From: Tolypothrix brevis GSE-NOS-MK-07-07A
GTDB taxonomy: Bacteria > Cyanobacteriota > Cyanobacteriia > Cyanobacteriales > Nostocaceae
Length of the DNA stretch: 64,000 nucleotides
NCBI GenBank assembly: GCA_019358985.1
Contig: JAHHIJ010000021.1
Location: 40,350 to 104,349 of the forward strand
Direction: 5' to 3'
Below the pieces are notes generated by a model. The model did no database searches and was not told the DNA's origin. It saw nothing but the letters and a program-made list of their open reading frames with translations. A program made the translations under genes and the position numbers. Of the stretch, positions 52,999 through 62,373 are shown piece by piece; positions within the stretch are counted from its first letter, which is position 1, and every line of letters begins with the position of its first letter.

Positions 52999-53601
52999 TT
53001 ATGCCTTGGCTAAATTTTCTGCAACAAAATCCCAGTTTACCAACTGATCTAAAAAGTTTTTGATAAAGCCAGGACGAGCATTGCGGAAGTCAATGTAGTA
53101 AGCATGTTCCCAAACGTCTAGAGTTAGGAGTGCTTTCTGACCATGCGCTAGAGGGTTCTCTGCATTCGGTGTTTTCGTCACCTTTAGCGTACCATGATCA
53201 TCAATCAACCAAGCCCATCCGCTGCCAAACTGTGTTGCAGCAGCGCTAGAAAACTCTTCTTTGAATTTATCGAAGCTACCAAAATCTTTGTTGATTTTAG
53301 CAGCTAAATCACCGCTTGGTGTACCGCCACCTGCTGGTTTTAAAGAATTCCAAAAGAAAGTATGATTCCAAACTTGAGCCGCGTTATTAAAAACTCCTGT
53401 TAAAGAGGGGTCTTTAAAAGAAATTTGGATCACTTCTTCTAGAGACTTATTAGCAAGGTCTTTACCTTCAACAAGCTTGTTAAGGTTGTCTACATAAGCT
53501 TTATGATGCTTGCCATAGTGATACTCAAAAGTCTCAGCTTTCATACCATACGGCTCTAAAGCGTTAAAATCGAAGGGTAGGGGGGCTTGTGTAAATGCCA
53601 T
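52999..53601 (-). CDS. sodB: Iron superoxide dismutase
   Basis: A 200-residue complete SOD. Metal ligands: His in YHYGKHHKAYVDNL, His in AQVWNHTFFW, and Asp/His in DVWEHAYYIDFRNARPGF. The Gln before WNH (NNAAQVWNH) is the Fe-type glutamine, so it should be iron-dependent and cytosolic, without signal peptide. It dismutates superoxide. The start has GAGAGGA-like sequence upstream. Monocistronic, with long gene-free DNA behind it. Confidence 0.95.
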   Translation of the reverse strand: MAFTQAPLPFDFNALEPYGMKAETFEYHYGKHHKAYVDNLNKLVEGKDLANKSLEEVIQISFKDPSLTGVFNNAAQVWNHTFFWNSLKPAGGGTPSGDLAAKINKDFGSFDKFKEEFSSAAATQFGSGWAWLIDDHGTLKVTKTPNAENPLAHGQKALLTLDVWEHAYYIDFRNARPGFIKNFLDQLVNWDFVAENLAKA

Positions 53602-54126
53602 GAGTGTGAAATCCTCTCTTTACCGTTTTCCAGCTTTGAAAATTACAGACTTTGTGTTGAGCAGTTGAAGGTGCTAAACACTGTTAAATAAAACTTAACA
53701 CTGTTATTTTACTACCAAAGGCAGTATTCAGACAAAGTGGTTTTGCGACAATTGAGGTCAAATCTACCTAAATGAATATACAACAAGTAAGAGACAACGG
53801 GGTTTTTGTCACGATATACGAGTACTGAAAAGTTAGATTCCCGACTTATTAAAGAAGTCGGGAATCTGAACACCGCGAATTTTCACAAATTATCTAGGAT
53901 TGCTATAGATATATTTTTAATCAATAATTATTATTGACGATGAATCAAATCAGTTAGAATCAAGAGAAAAGATTGCAGAAATAATTTTTTGTTTAATATG
54001 ATGTCCTGCAAATCACAGATATCGTAGAGACGTTCCGCCGGAACGTCTTTACTAGATAGTAATATTGTTTTTTGATATTTTTATAATAGTGAGCCTGAGT
54101 GATTTTTTTAGCTAGATCAGCAGAAG
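53602..54126. repeat. Gene-free stretch with two hairpin repeats
   Basis: Includes a perfect 12-bp stem GATTCCCGACTT / AAGTCGGGAATC (53836-53866) and the 29-bp hairpin GTAGAGACGTTCCGCCGGAA then CGTCTTTAC (54024-54052), whose relatives occur at 61306, 63609 and 63.8-63.95 kb. The sodB promoter lies near 53610-53750 but no box is clear. Confidence 0.7.
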
Positions 54127-54585
54127 CCTCACACCCACTTTTAGGGGTGTGAGGACGCCAGTCGCCTGCGACGGGAAACCCGTCTACAGCGCTGGCTCAT
54201 GAATGCGCGGGAGTGGTGAGATATAGTAATTACTATATCTCACCATGACCCATATTGATTATATTTCTATATAGGAAATATGGTATTATAGATAAGTACA
54301 GACAGAGCCTAAAATGCTGGTCGTACACTGAACCTAGACAACTAAAGATATGGGGTTTTATTGGGAAGTGCGGTCTTAAATATGGTATTTTTATACCTGA
54401 TTGTTGCCTCCAATAAGTAAAATCTTTAAGGAACATAGATAGTCTTTTAAAAAGACAGTGGGGCAGGACACGTACCTCACTATAAAACGCCGTAGCAGGA
54501 AACCAATGGAGTACTGTGAAGGAAGTTCTTAATATCCTTAACAGGACTTAGAAGCCTACACCGTATTGCTTGCAATCGGTGTAGG
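54127..54585. mobile_element. Non-autonomous IS200/IS605-like element (solo ends)
   Basis: The left hairpin CCTCACACCC / GGGTGTGAGG (54127-54154) and right hairpin CCTACACCG..ATTGC / GCAAT CGGTGTAGG (54555-54585) enclose about 400 non-coding bases with several stems. This suits a palindrome-associated element without transposase. The segment just before the right hairpin (54460-54550) may correspond to a guide-RNA scaffold, but that is a guess. Confidence 0.5.
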
Positions 54586-54737
54586 AGTGTCACGAGATGT
54601 CCCGGCTTAAGTGAGTAGCGCAGCAATTTGTGTTAATTAGATCCTACATTCCGTTATTGGAACGCGAGAAAACAAGACTTTGAGATTGCTTCCTCGCGTC
54701 GCAATGACGGAAGTGCCTAGTTTTTATGTAAAATTAA
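54586..54737. repeat. Gap with dispersed repeat motif
   Basis: GAGATTGCTTCCTCGCGTCG then CAATGACGGAAG (about 54680-54711) is a variant of the inside of the MITE at 12627 and of a tract near 62263. Confidence 0.6.
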
Positions 54738-56342
54738 TTACAATTGAGATAACCTTTGCTGGTAGAAGTCAACAATTTTTGTCGTGACTTCTGAAATTGA
54801 GAGACCATCGGTTTGGATTTCAATTGCATCTGCTGCTTTTTGCAAGGGGGAAACTTTGCGTGTGCTATCCTTCCAGTCGCGTTCAGCAATGTCTTTTTCC
54901 AGCTGCTCTAAACTGATTTCGGGTTGACCTTGTTTTTTAAAGTCTTGCTGACGACGACGTGCGCGTTCGCTAACAGAAGCGGTTAAGAAGATTTTGACTT
55001 CAGCATCGGGAAAAACGTGGGTACCGATGTCCCGTCCTTCAGCAACCAAACCACCTTTTTTACCCCAGTTTTGCTGTTGTTTAACTAGTGCTTCACGTAC
55101 AGCGCTCTGTGCGGCTATAGCGGATACTTTTGATGTTACTGTTGGCGTGCGAATTACCTGAGTAACATCACTATGATTTATCCAGACTCGTACAGGAGAT
55201 TGTAAATTTTCGCCTTGAGTCAGTTCAATGATACACAGATTAGCTAATTCAGCGATCGCACACTCATCATCCAAAGCAATTTTTTCTTGCAACACTAGCC
55301 AAGTGAAAGCTCGGTACATTGCGCCAGTATCTAAATATACTAGACCCAAGCTGGCTGCCACTTGACGAGCCACCGTTGATTTACCAGCACCAGCCGGTCC
55401 ATCAATGGCGATGACGGGAGAGCGATCGCGCAGGATGGTATTGTCAATCAAACGTGTAGAACCAAGACGAGCTGCGATCGCAAGCATTCCTTCCTCCTTA
55501 ACTTCCTCTAAAGACATCAACGTAGTCGGTTCAACCAATTCAATATATTCGACTAAAACACTTGTTACCATTGCTAGTTCTTGCTCCACCTTCGCTATAA
55601 GAGTGCTGGTGTTACGAACGCCCGCTTTAAATGCTGCTTCAGCTTGCCGCAAGCCGCGATATAATACCGCTGCCTGCTGCTTTTGCGTTGCAGTCAAATA
55701 TTGATTGCGAGAACTTAGGGCAAGCCCGGAGGCTTCCCGCATCGTTGGACAAGCAACAATTTCTGTAGGCAAATTCAAATCAGCCACTAGCTTTTTAATA
55801 ATTGCCAGTTGCTGACCATCCTTTTGACCGAAATAGGCTCGATCGGGCTGTACCAAGTTAAAAAGCTTGGTAACAATCGTAGCCACACCCTGAAAGTGAC
55901 CTAGCCGAGAACGACCACACAAGCGTGATATCATAGCAGATGGAGGGGTAACTTGTGTAACAATTGAATCTTGTATATTCTTCTGGGGGATTTCTAATTC
56001 TTCCGGAGAAGGCGCAAAAATCGCATCCACACCAGCTTGTTCACAAAATTGCCCATCTACCTCTAAAGTACGAGGATAGCGTTGATAATCCTCATTAGGA
56101 CCAAATTGCAGAGGATTGACGAATATACTGACGATTACCGTGGCGTTTTCTCGCCGTGCCCGTGAAATCAAGCTTAAATGACCTTGATGCAAAGCTCCCA
56201 TCGTCGGAACTAGACCAATTGGCGTCTGATACCAGCTAGTCACCTGATTTGATAGCAGTTCCTCTGACTGGCAAAGCTGATTTTCCCAACGACGTTTAGC
56301 TAAATAACAGCGTAAAGCTGCAACTGTTGTCAGCAGGCGCAC
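54738..56342 (-). CDS. panC/cmk: Bifunctional pantoate ligase / cytidylate kinase
   Basis: A 534-residue fusion found in cyanobacteria. The N-terminal PanC (about 1-300; PTMGALHQGHLSLISRA and YFGQKDGQQLAIIKKLV) joins pantoate and beta-alanine to pantothenate with ATP. The C-terminal CMK (about 305-534; VIAIDGPAGAGKSTVARQ and AMYRAFTWLVLQ, EGRDIGTHVFPDA) phosphorylates CMP/dCMP. Both active-site motif sets are complete. Cytosolic, monocistronic. The start lies close to AT-rich repeats; GTG/ATG choice is not an issue here. Confidence 0.95.
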   Translation of the reverse strand: MRLLTTVAALRCYLAKRRWENQLCQSEELLSNQVTSWYQTPIGLVPTMGALHQGHLSLISRARRENATVIVSIFVNPLQFGPNEDYQRYPRTLEVDGQFCEQAGVDAIFAPSPEELEIPQKNIQDSIVTQVTPPSAMISRLCGRSRLGHFQGVATIVTKLFNLVQPDRAYFGQKDGQQLAIIKKLVADLNLPTEIVACPTMREASGLALSSRNQYLTATQKQQAAVLYRGLRQAEAAFKAGVRNTSTLIAKVEQELAMVTSVLVEYIELVEPTTLMSLEEVKEEGMLAIAARLGSTRLIDNTILRDRSPVIAIDGPAGAGKSTVARQVAASLGLVYLDTGAMYRAFTWLVLQEKIALDDECAIAELANLCIIELTQGENLQSPVRVWINHSDVTQVIRTPTVTSKVSAIAAQSAVREALVKQQQNWGKKGGLVAEGRDIGTHVFPDAEVKIFLTASVSERARRRQQDFKKQGQPEISLEQLEKDIAERDWKDSTRKVSPLQKAADAIEIQTDGLSISEVTTKIVDFYQQRLSQL

Positions 56343-56557
56343 AAAATACCCCTAGTTCTTCTTAAGCCTCTCCCCCGTTAAGTTTATATCTGAATTCGGG
56401 GGAAAAACGAGTGAACTAGGGGAAATTGGGAAATGGGCATGGGGCATGGGGCATGGGGCATAGGCATAGGGCATGATCCAAGTGGGCAAGTGAAGTACGC
56501 GATCGCTTCTTTTTATTCCCATTGCCCATTGCCCATTGCCCAATGCCCAATTACCAA
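56343..56557. repeat. Short tandem heptanucleotide tracts
   Basis: GGGCATG units repeat about five times near 56433-56475 and CCCATTG units near 56519-56550. Such simple heptamer repeats are typical of cyanobacterial intergenic DNA. Confidence 0.8.
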
Positions 56558-57673
56558 TTACCTTCCTAAGACTTCAATCCGCACTGGTGCAACACCACTG
56601 CCCATCATTCCTAAAATCCGTGCAGCAGCAACAGAAAGGTCAATTACTCGACCGCGAATGAATGGACCGCGATCGTTAATTCGCACTACTACAGAACGAC
56701 CGTTGCGGGTGTTGGTGACGCGGACTTTTGTACCAAAGGGTAAATGACGATGAGCTGCGGTTAGTCCTTCTGGATTAAATCTCTGACCGCTAGCGGTGCG
56801 ATTGCCGGAACCATCATAGCCATAATAAGAAGCGACTCCCCTGAGGGAGACTTTTACTGGTCCAATGTTAATCTCTGATGGTAACTTTGGTATTGATACC
56901 GGTAGTCGTGTCGGTAAGTTGAGAATCTGGTTTAGGGGAGATGCGTTGCCTAGTAATCTCCGCAAGCGATTGGTGGTTTGTAATGCGTCTTGTGCTAGAT
57001 TATTAGTTGTGTCTGGCGATCGCGTTTGGGAGTTGATTTCCACCAATTCTTGGTCATTGACTTTGATCATATAGCGATCGCCCTTATTTGGGTCAGCAGA
57101 GACACTTTTATTTTGTGCCTGATTTGTTGTCGATTCGCTAAGAGCTTTCCAAGATACGATTATTTGACTGGCATCTACATTTTCCCTGATCAACTGGTTT
57201 ATCCTCGCTGCTACTACACCAGCTCTTTGAACCGGGTCATCATCGCCAATGTTTGTTTGGTTGCTGACGTTTGTTATAGTTCCAACACTCGCTACTTTTA
57301 CAGAACTGTCAGCAACACCATTGTTTGACTGTGTATTTTGAGTATCACCAGTTACACCAACTTTGACATCTACTTTGCTTTCTTCGCTTTTCACTGGTGT
57401 AGAACTCACAAAGGTGAGAACAGGAATTTTGCGAATAAATAGCGTTGCAGCTTGACGACCGCCAAAATTGTGAGGATGAATTTCCGTGATTACGGCATCC
57501 GAGGTAAGGTTCCCTGCTGAGGATTGGTACTCTCCCACCTTGACGACATCGGAGTCAGGTGTTTTTTGGGAAGCGGTATCCGTTTCCTTGGCTGTTTGAG
57601 AGCGACCGATTGAGGGCATTCCCAAAACAGTCATAAACAGGGTGACAATAGTCCACAAATGTCTTTGATTCAT
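56558..57673 (-). CDS. rlpA: RlpA-like double-psi beta-barrel protein
   Basis: A 371-residue exported protein. Signal peptide: [20 protein letters not shown], cleaved near GRSQT. A long Ser/Thr/Asn-rich region follows, then the C-terminal [64 protein letters not shown]. This is the RlpA fold; relatives act as lytic transglycosylases on denuded glycan or as cell-wall binders. There is no SPOR domain. It should act in the periplasm. Confidence 0.85.
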   Translation of the reverse strand: MNQRHLWTIVTLFMTVLGMPSIGRSQTAKETDTASQKTPDSDVVKVGEYQSSAGNLTSDAVITEIHPHNFGGRQAATLFIRKIPVLTFVSSTPVKSEESKVDVKVGVTGDTQNTQSNNGVADSSVKVASVGTITNVSNQTNIGDDDPVQRAGVVAARINQLIRENVDASQIIVSWKALSESTTNQAQNKSVSADPNKGDRYMIKVNDQELVEINSQTRSPDTTNNLAQDALQTTNRLRRLLGNASPLNQILNLPTRLPVSIPKLPSEINIGPVKVSLRGVASYYGYDGSGNRTASGQRFNPEGLTAAHRHLPFGTKVRVTNTRNGRSVVVRINDRGPFIRGRVIDLSVAAARILGMMGSGVAPVRIEVLGR

Positions 57674-58181
57674 GTGTCCGTTTTTAAAGCGTGTATAAGA
57701 ACTGAGGTTTTATCTTTCGTGAGATTTTGCACAAAAATCATGTAAAATGTCCCAAAATTTTCAACTCATTCCCATGAACACTTTTTGTTTATAACTGGAA
57801 TACATTAACATGAACTCTTTACCTAGTGAATCGGGGTTGTATGGTAACTCTTGGTAAATTTATCTAATTGAAATTTCAATTTTCAGCACAGAACCTTTCC
57901 CAAAAGCGGATTTTGGCTGTTTAACAGTTGTTTCAAAAATAAAAATTTTTCTTAGGGAAACTTAACAATATTTGCTGGATAAATTTGGTTTGGATAGTGT
58001 CTCTAACCACTTTATCAAGTTAATTGCTGCATATATAAGCTAGGTCACAAAAACAATGCACGAAATAACTTAAAAAACAATAGTGCTAAGTTGAGAATTT
58101 TAAATATAAATACTTAAATTTGATTAGATTAATCAATTAATTGCCTTTCATCTCACAGACAATAAGTATCTTTGACATACT
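57674..58181. other. AT-rich gene-free stretch
   Basis: Upstream region of the rlpA-like gene. No coding frame, RNA gene or clear repeat was recognised. Confidence 0.4.
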
Positions 58182-58341
58182 CCCCACGCCTTAAGGCGTG
58201 GGGATTCTAGCTTCAAACAGCAATTGCAGGCATAGCCTGTCTGACATCACCTAAGCCAATGGTTGATGCCCCAACCATTTGAATATTACGTGCGGCGTTC
58301 TCGTCTCTCCCATTCACAGATTGACACTCCTGGCAACGCCA
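58182..58341 (-). pseudogene. tnpB: tnpB C-terminal relic with right-end hairpin
   Basis: The minus strand reads WRCQECQSVNGRDENAARNI then QMVGASTIGLGDVRQAMPAI and AV before TGA at 58213-58215. It holds half of the zinc finger and the last RuvC aspartate region (NGRDENAARNI). The hairpin CCCCACGCCTTAAGGCGTGG follows (58182-58204). Everything upstream is lost. It is a close relative of the relic at 48695. Confidence 0.8.
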
Positions 58342-58511
58342 CTATACACGATGGCAGAACGGGGAGCCTTAATTGCCGATGCCATCTTCATGTGATTCCT
58401 ATTAGGTAATGACCGACTTTTTAATAGTTCATTGATAATATGTCGATAATTTTTTGATAACCAAATACTCTTAAACTAAGAGTTAATTAAATCAACTTTG
58501 AGGATGAAAAT
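58342..58511. other. Upstream region of the SDR gene
   Basis: Short AT-rich stretch; GAGGATGAAAAT before the ATG gives the ribosome site. Confidence 0.4.
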
Positions 58512-59321
58512 ATGAGTTCTAGACTTGTCATTGTCACAGGTGCAAGTGGTGCGGTGGGAAAGAGCTTTATTGACCACTTTTTACAACAACCGGACACAAC
58601 CTGCATAGCAATTTCTAGAGCTTTTATGGAGACAGAAGCTACTCATTATCAAGCAGATTTACTCGATCCAATTGTAACGGAAACAGTAGTTAATCATCTG
58701 AACTTGTCAAAGGCTTCAGATATCATTTTAATTCATGGGGTTGGGAAATTTAAGTACGAATATGAAGATAGCGATCAGTTCATAGATGGGGATTGTGAAC
58801 AGATCAAGATCGATGACGAAGTTTACTCCTCAAACTATCAGACTTTTGTCAATATTTCTAAGCCTCTAGTTGAAAAATTGGAACAGCAATATCAAAAAGG
58901 TCATCAAACGAGACTAGCTCTTTGTGGATTTGGCTCAATGACCGATAAGTATAAAATTCCTTTCTGGCACTCTTACACCTACGCTAAAGATACCTTGCGA
59001 GAATACATCAAAACCCTAGCGCACTCAGAAAGTTGGCAAGGACTGATCCGAGGACGGTTTATTAATGTGAGTACGACGGATACAGGGAATGAAAATAAGC
59101 TACGTCCCAACGCAACAGCAGAAGAAAAAAAATATTGGCTCAAACCTGATCAAGTTGTCGAGCAATCGATAGAACATCTTGAGAAATTCCATCCCCTGTG
59201 GCAGGAAATAGACGTGTATGAACCAATGCCGGGATTTCAACCCGATGATTACTACGGCAATCATGATGAAATTAAACAGAAGTGGCTCCGGCAAACGGGA
59301 TTGAGTGAATCTCCAACCTAA
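58512..59321 (+). CDS. Short-chain dehydrogenase/reductase-like protein
   Basis: A 269-residue SDR. The cofactor motif is VIVTGASGAVGKSFIDHFL; the catalytic region reads LALCGFGSM then HSYTYAKDTLREYIKTLA, giving Y-x-x-x-K (YTYAK). The NAG-like motif is IHGVGKF. It likely uses NAD(P)H in the cytosol. No specific substrate or operon partner; a MITE follows at once. Confidence 0.8.
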   Translation: MSSRLVIVTGASGAVGKSFIDHFLQQPDTTCIAISRAFMETEATHYQADLLDPIVTETVVNHLNLSKASDIILIHGVGKFKYEYEDSDQFIDGDCEQIKIDDEVYSSNYQTFVNISKPLVEKLEQQYQKGHQTRLALCGFGSMTDKYKIPFWHSYTYAKDTLREYIKTLAHSESWQGLIRGRFINVSTTDTGNENKLRPNATAEEKKYWLKPDQVVEQSIEHLEKFHPLWQEIDVYEPMPGFQPDDYYGNHDEIKQKWLRQTGLSESPT

Positions 59322-59326
59322 AAAAA

Positions 59327-59451
59327 TAGAACTTACGCAACTGCCACATTTATTTTGTTTGTAGTAAGCGCTTAAGCGCTTAGAACGAGACTAAAGTGCC
59401 TACTACTAACCAAAAAATTAGGCTAGATGTGTGACAATTGCATAAGTCCTA
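59327..59451. mobile_element. MITE with 22-bp terminal inverted repeats
   Basis: The left end TAGAACTTACGCAACTGCCA then CA (59327-59348) pairs with the right end at 59430-59451, matching 18 of 22 positions. The 125-bp element has an internal palindrome around GTAAGCGCTTAAGCGCTTAG. Confidence 0.75.
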
Positions 59452-59612
59452 AAAAATTAGAATTGCCGGAGTGTAAAAGTATTTCGATTTGGTAGGTGAC
59501 TCATTCAATAAAAAAGCTGCATAAACAAAATCAGTTAGCAGTCAAAACTTAACGACTACAAAAACTTACTAAATAGATTATTTAATAATTTATCGTTTAT
59601 TAACAAAAAGCC
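59452..59612. other. nadB upstream region
   Basis: AT-rich, no coding frame. No quinolinate-type operator was recognised. Confidence 0.35.
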
Positions 59613-61298
59613 ATGTCTTCTGATATCGTTCCTGCTGAATTTGACATCCTTGTTGTTGGTTCTGGTGCTGCTGGACTCTACGCAACTTTGTGTATTCCCA
59701 CTCATTACCGCGTTGGATTAGTCACTAAAGATGCGCTCAATTCCGGATCGAGTAATTGGGCGCAGGGAGGCATTGCGGCGGCGATTAATCCCCAAGATTC
59801 CCCCCAACTACATTTTGAGGACACGCTCAAGGCAGGAGCAGGTCTGTGTGATGCAGAAGCAGTACAGTTCCTTGTAGAAAATGCGGGAGAGGCGATCCGG
59901 TCTTTGGTTGAGACTGGTGTAACTTTCGATACTCATGGAGACAAGCTAGCAACGACTCTAGAAGCTGCCCACTCTCATCCTCGTGTGTTGCACTCCGCTG
60001 ACACCACAGGGAAAGAAATTGTGGATATCCTGACTACCAAAGTTTTGCTTTCACCTAACATCCAAGTCCTTTCCCACGCTTTAGCCATAAGTTTGTGGCT
60101 TCATCCCGAAACGGGTTATTGCCAAGGAATTAGCCTTTTATATCAGGGACAAATTTGCTGGATTCGGGCAGGGGCTGTGGTTCTGGCAACAGGAGGAGGA
60201 GGGCAAGTTTTTTCTCAGACGACGAATCCGGCTGTGAGTACGGGGGATGGGGTGGCGATCGCTTGGCGTTCCGGTGCTTTGTTGCGGGACTTAGAGTTTT
60301 TCCAGTTTCATCCTACGGCGTTGAAGAAACCGGGCGCACCCCGATTTTTGATTAGTGAAGCAGTGCGAGGAGAGGGCGCCCATTTGGTAGATGTAAATGG
60401 CGATCGCTTTGCATTCAACTACCATCCATCTGGAGAGTTGGCTCCCAGAGACGTGGTGAGTCGAGCCATTTTCAGTCACTTGCACAAAACTACAAAGAAT
60501 CTGGCAGATGCCCATGTCTACTTAGATTTACGAACTATTCCACCTGCACAAGTACGCCAGCGTTTTCCCCAGATTATTAAAGTATGTCAGCAGTGGGGCA
60601 TCGACGTTTTCCAACAGCCTATTCCAGTTGCACCTGCTGCACATTACTGGATGGGAGGCATAGCTGTGGATTTGAGCAGCCAAAGCTCTATTCCGGGACT
60701 TTATGTCATTGGAGAGAGTGCCAGTACCGGAGTTCATGGAGCTAATCGCTTGGCAAGTAATTCCTTACTTGAGTGTATTGTGTTTGCAGCTCAATTATCC
60801 CAAATTAAACCCCAGATTCAAATTGAACCGATTTTAATTGCAGAAAAGACAATACCCACCTCGTTAATAGAGTCGCTTTGGGCAAAAGAGTTTGAGCAAA
60901 TTGTTGCTATTAGAGAGGCATTGCCCAACTTCATGTGGCAGAGTGCAGGTGTCTATCGTCAAGGAGAAACTATCGAAGCGGCGATCGCTCAAGTTAGCGC
61001 TTGGCATGACGAATTAGCTAGCTTAAATGTGAGTCAATATTTATTCAATTTATCTCCCACCCAAATCATAAAACTTGAGACTCGCGATGCTGACCAGCAA
61101 TTGAGAACTACTATAGAAACCTTGAATCTTTTAGATATAGCGAATCTCATCCTCAAAAGTTCAGCTTTTCGTACCGAAAGCCGGGGAGGACATTACCGAA
61201 TTGACTATCCTGATACTGAGTCAAGCTGGCAAATTCATACCTTAATTCAAGGTAAGCGTCAGTGGACATCACTGATCAACGGTTCGGATAAGACTTGA
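59613..61298 (+). CDS. nadB: L-aspartate oxidase
   Basis: A 561-residue FAD enzyme oxidising L-aspartate to iminoaspartate, the first step of de novo NAD synthesis. Motifs: FAD site ILVVGSGAAGLYATL, GSSNWAQGGIAAAINP, HSADTTGKEIVDIL, DLEFFQFHPTAL, and GANRLASNSLLECIVF. The C-terminal region is shorter than in some bacteria but within range. Cytosolic; monocistronic here. Confidence 0.94.
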   Translation: MSSDIVPAEFDILVVGSGAAGLYATLCIPTHYRVGLVTKDALNSGSSNWAQGGIAAAINPQDSPQLHFEDTLKAGAGLCDAEAVQFLVENAGEAIRSLVETGVTFDTHGDKLATTLEAAHSHPRVLHSADTTGKEIVDILTTKVLLSPNIQVLSHALAISLWLHPETGYCQGISLLYQGQICWIRAGAVVLATGGGGQVFSQTTNPAVSTGDGVAIAWRSGALLRDLEFFQFHPTALKKPGAPRFLISEAVRGEGAHLVDVNGDRFAFNYHPSGELAPRDVVSRAIFSHLHKTTKNLADAHVYLDLRTIPPAQVRQRFPQIIKVCQQWGIDVFQQPIPVAPAAHYWMGGIAVDLSSQSSIPGLYVIGESASTGVHGANRLASNSLLECIVFAAQLSQIKPQIQIEPILIAEKTIPTSLIESLWAKEFEQIVAIREALPNFMWQSAGVYRQGETIEAAIAQVSAWHDELASLNVSQYLFNLSPTQIIKLETRDADQQLRTTIETLNLLDIANLILKSSAFRTESRGGHYRIDYPDTESSWQIHTLIQGKRQWTSLINGSDKT

Positions 61299-61305
61299 TT
61301 AATAT

Positions 61306-61334
61306 GTAGAGACGTAGCATTGTTACGTCTCTAC
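61306..61334. repeat. 29-bp hairpin repeat
   Basis: GTAGAGACGTAGCATTGTTA then CGTCTCTAC, a near-perfect palindrome, just after nadB; it may serve as its terminator. Same family as 54024 and 63609. Confidence 0.7.
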
Positions 61335-61510
61335 GAGGATTTGGGGCTTAACACCAACGGCATTGACTGATAAGTTGTTTGTAGAAAAGGTTACTTTCTG
61401 ACCATTTCAGGCGATCGCTCGAAGTCATGTCAAACAGATTTTTTAACACGCAAAATTACTCTAGCCGCAGTAAAATTTTTTAAGCTATAACCGTAAAAAG
61501 ACAATGTTGG

Positions 61511-61978
61511 GTGGAACAAGTGCGAAAAAATCAACTGCTTTACATCTTATTTGCACTTAGCTTATTAAGCATTTTAGGCTTTTCTTACGTCTCGGAATTC
61601 TCAGAGCGATCGCCAATCACTAGTTGCCGTGAATGGGGATTTTTTTCGTCAAAAAGTGAAAAATACTACACTCATCCAGAGAAAATTGTGCTAAAGCCTT
61701 GGAAAGGTCAACATAATGTTTACGGTATATTCATGATTCCCGACAAATATCGCAATGACATTTTATTTACAGTCACAATAGATAAAACTGATATTCACTG
61801 CGGAGTTATGGGTTATGCTGATACGAAATTTATCACAGGCATAAATGCCAAACCAGGATATTATTTGATCAAAGGACTTTTGAACACGCGGATTGCTCTT
61901 AGGCTGATTCTCCAAGGTAAAGGAGATCAATTAAAACAGCCACAAAATTGGAAAATGGGTTACATCAATAAAGAATAA
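61511..61978 (+). CDS. Membrane-anchored hypothetical protein
   Basis: A 155-residue protein from GTG. One N-terminal hydrophobic segment (LLYILFALSLLSILGFSYVS) anchors a soluble part with KIVLKPWKGQHNVYGIFMIP and FTVTIDKTDIHCGVMGYAD. There is one cysteine after the anchor (TSCREWGFF) and one in IHCGVM. No family recognised; no ribosome site stands out, and GTG at 61520 (VRKNQ) is an alternative start. Confidence 0.5.
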   Translation: MEQVRKNQLLYILFALSLLSILGFSYVSEFSERSPITSCREWGFFSSKSEKYYTHPEKIVLKPWKGQHNVYGIFMIPDKYRNDILFTVTIDKTDIHCGVMGYADTKFITGINAKPGYYLIKGLLNTRIALRLILQGKGDQLKQPQNWKMGYINKE

Positions 61979-62373
61979 TGGGATTTGTTAGTGGATGGTG
62001 GATAGTGGTTAGTTGTGAAGAAATATCAACCATCAACCATCAACTCTCAACTATCAACCAACAACTAAGTACATAATTTCACAAGTTCGTAGCGAAAAAA
62101 AATTGCCTTAATTAAACCTTTGCGTTCCTCTGCGCTAACCTTTGCGTTACTTTGCGTTTAAATTTCAACCCTCAATTCGTCACGATTTTACGCAAAACTG
62201 TACTAAGTAAGTCGGCACAAATAAACCAAACTATGTAACAAAATGTAAAAACACCGAAAGCCTTGCGATTGCTTTGTCGTGCCTCCTCTCTACGAGACGC
62301 TCCGCGAACGCAATGACAGAAGTATAGTTGTGTTTATTCACGCTTACTTACTTAACAACTATCAACCAACAAA
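61979..62373. repeat. Repeat-rich gap downstream of nupC
   Basis: Contains ATCAACCATCAACCATCAAC tandem words (62025-62065), CTTTGCGTTCCTCTGCGC tracts (62116-62160) and GCGATTGCTTTGTCGTGCCT (62267-62286) pairing with CGCAATGACAGAAG, a relative of the MITE interior at 12661. Confidence 0.7.

Noticed and set aside
54127..54737. Group II intron or large regulatory RNA
   Set aside because: No domain V/VI hairpin or reverse transcriptase was seen; terminal hairpins fit an IS200/IS605-type element better.
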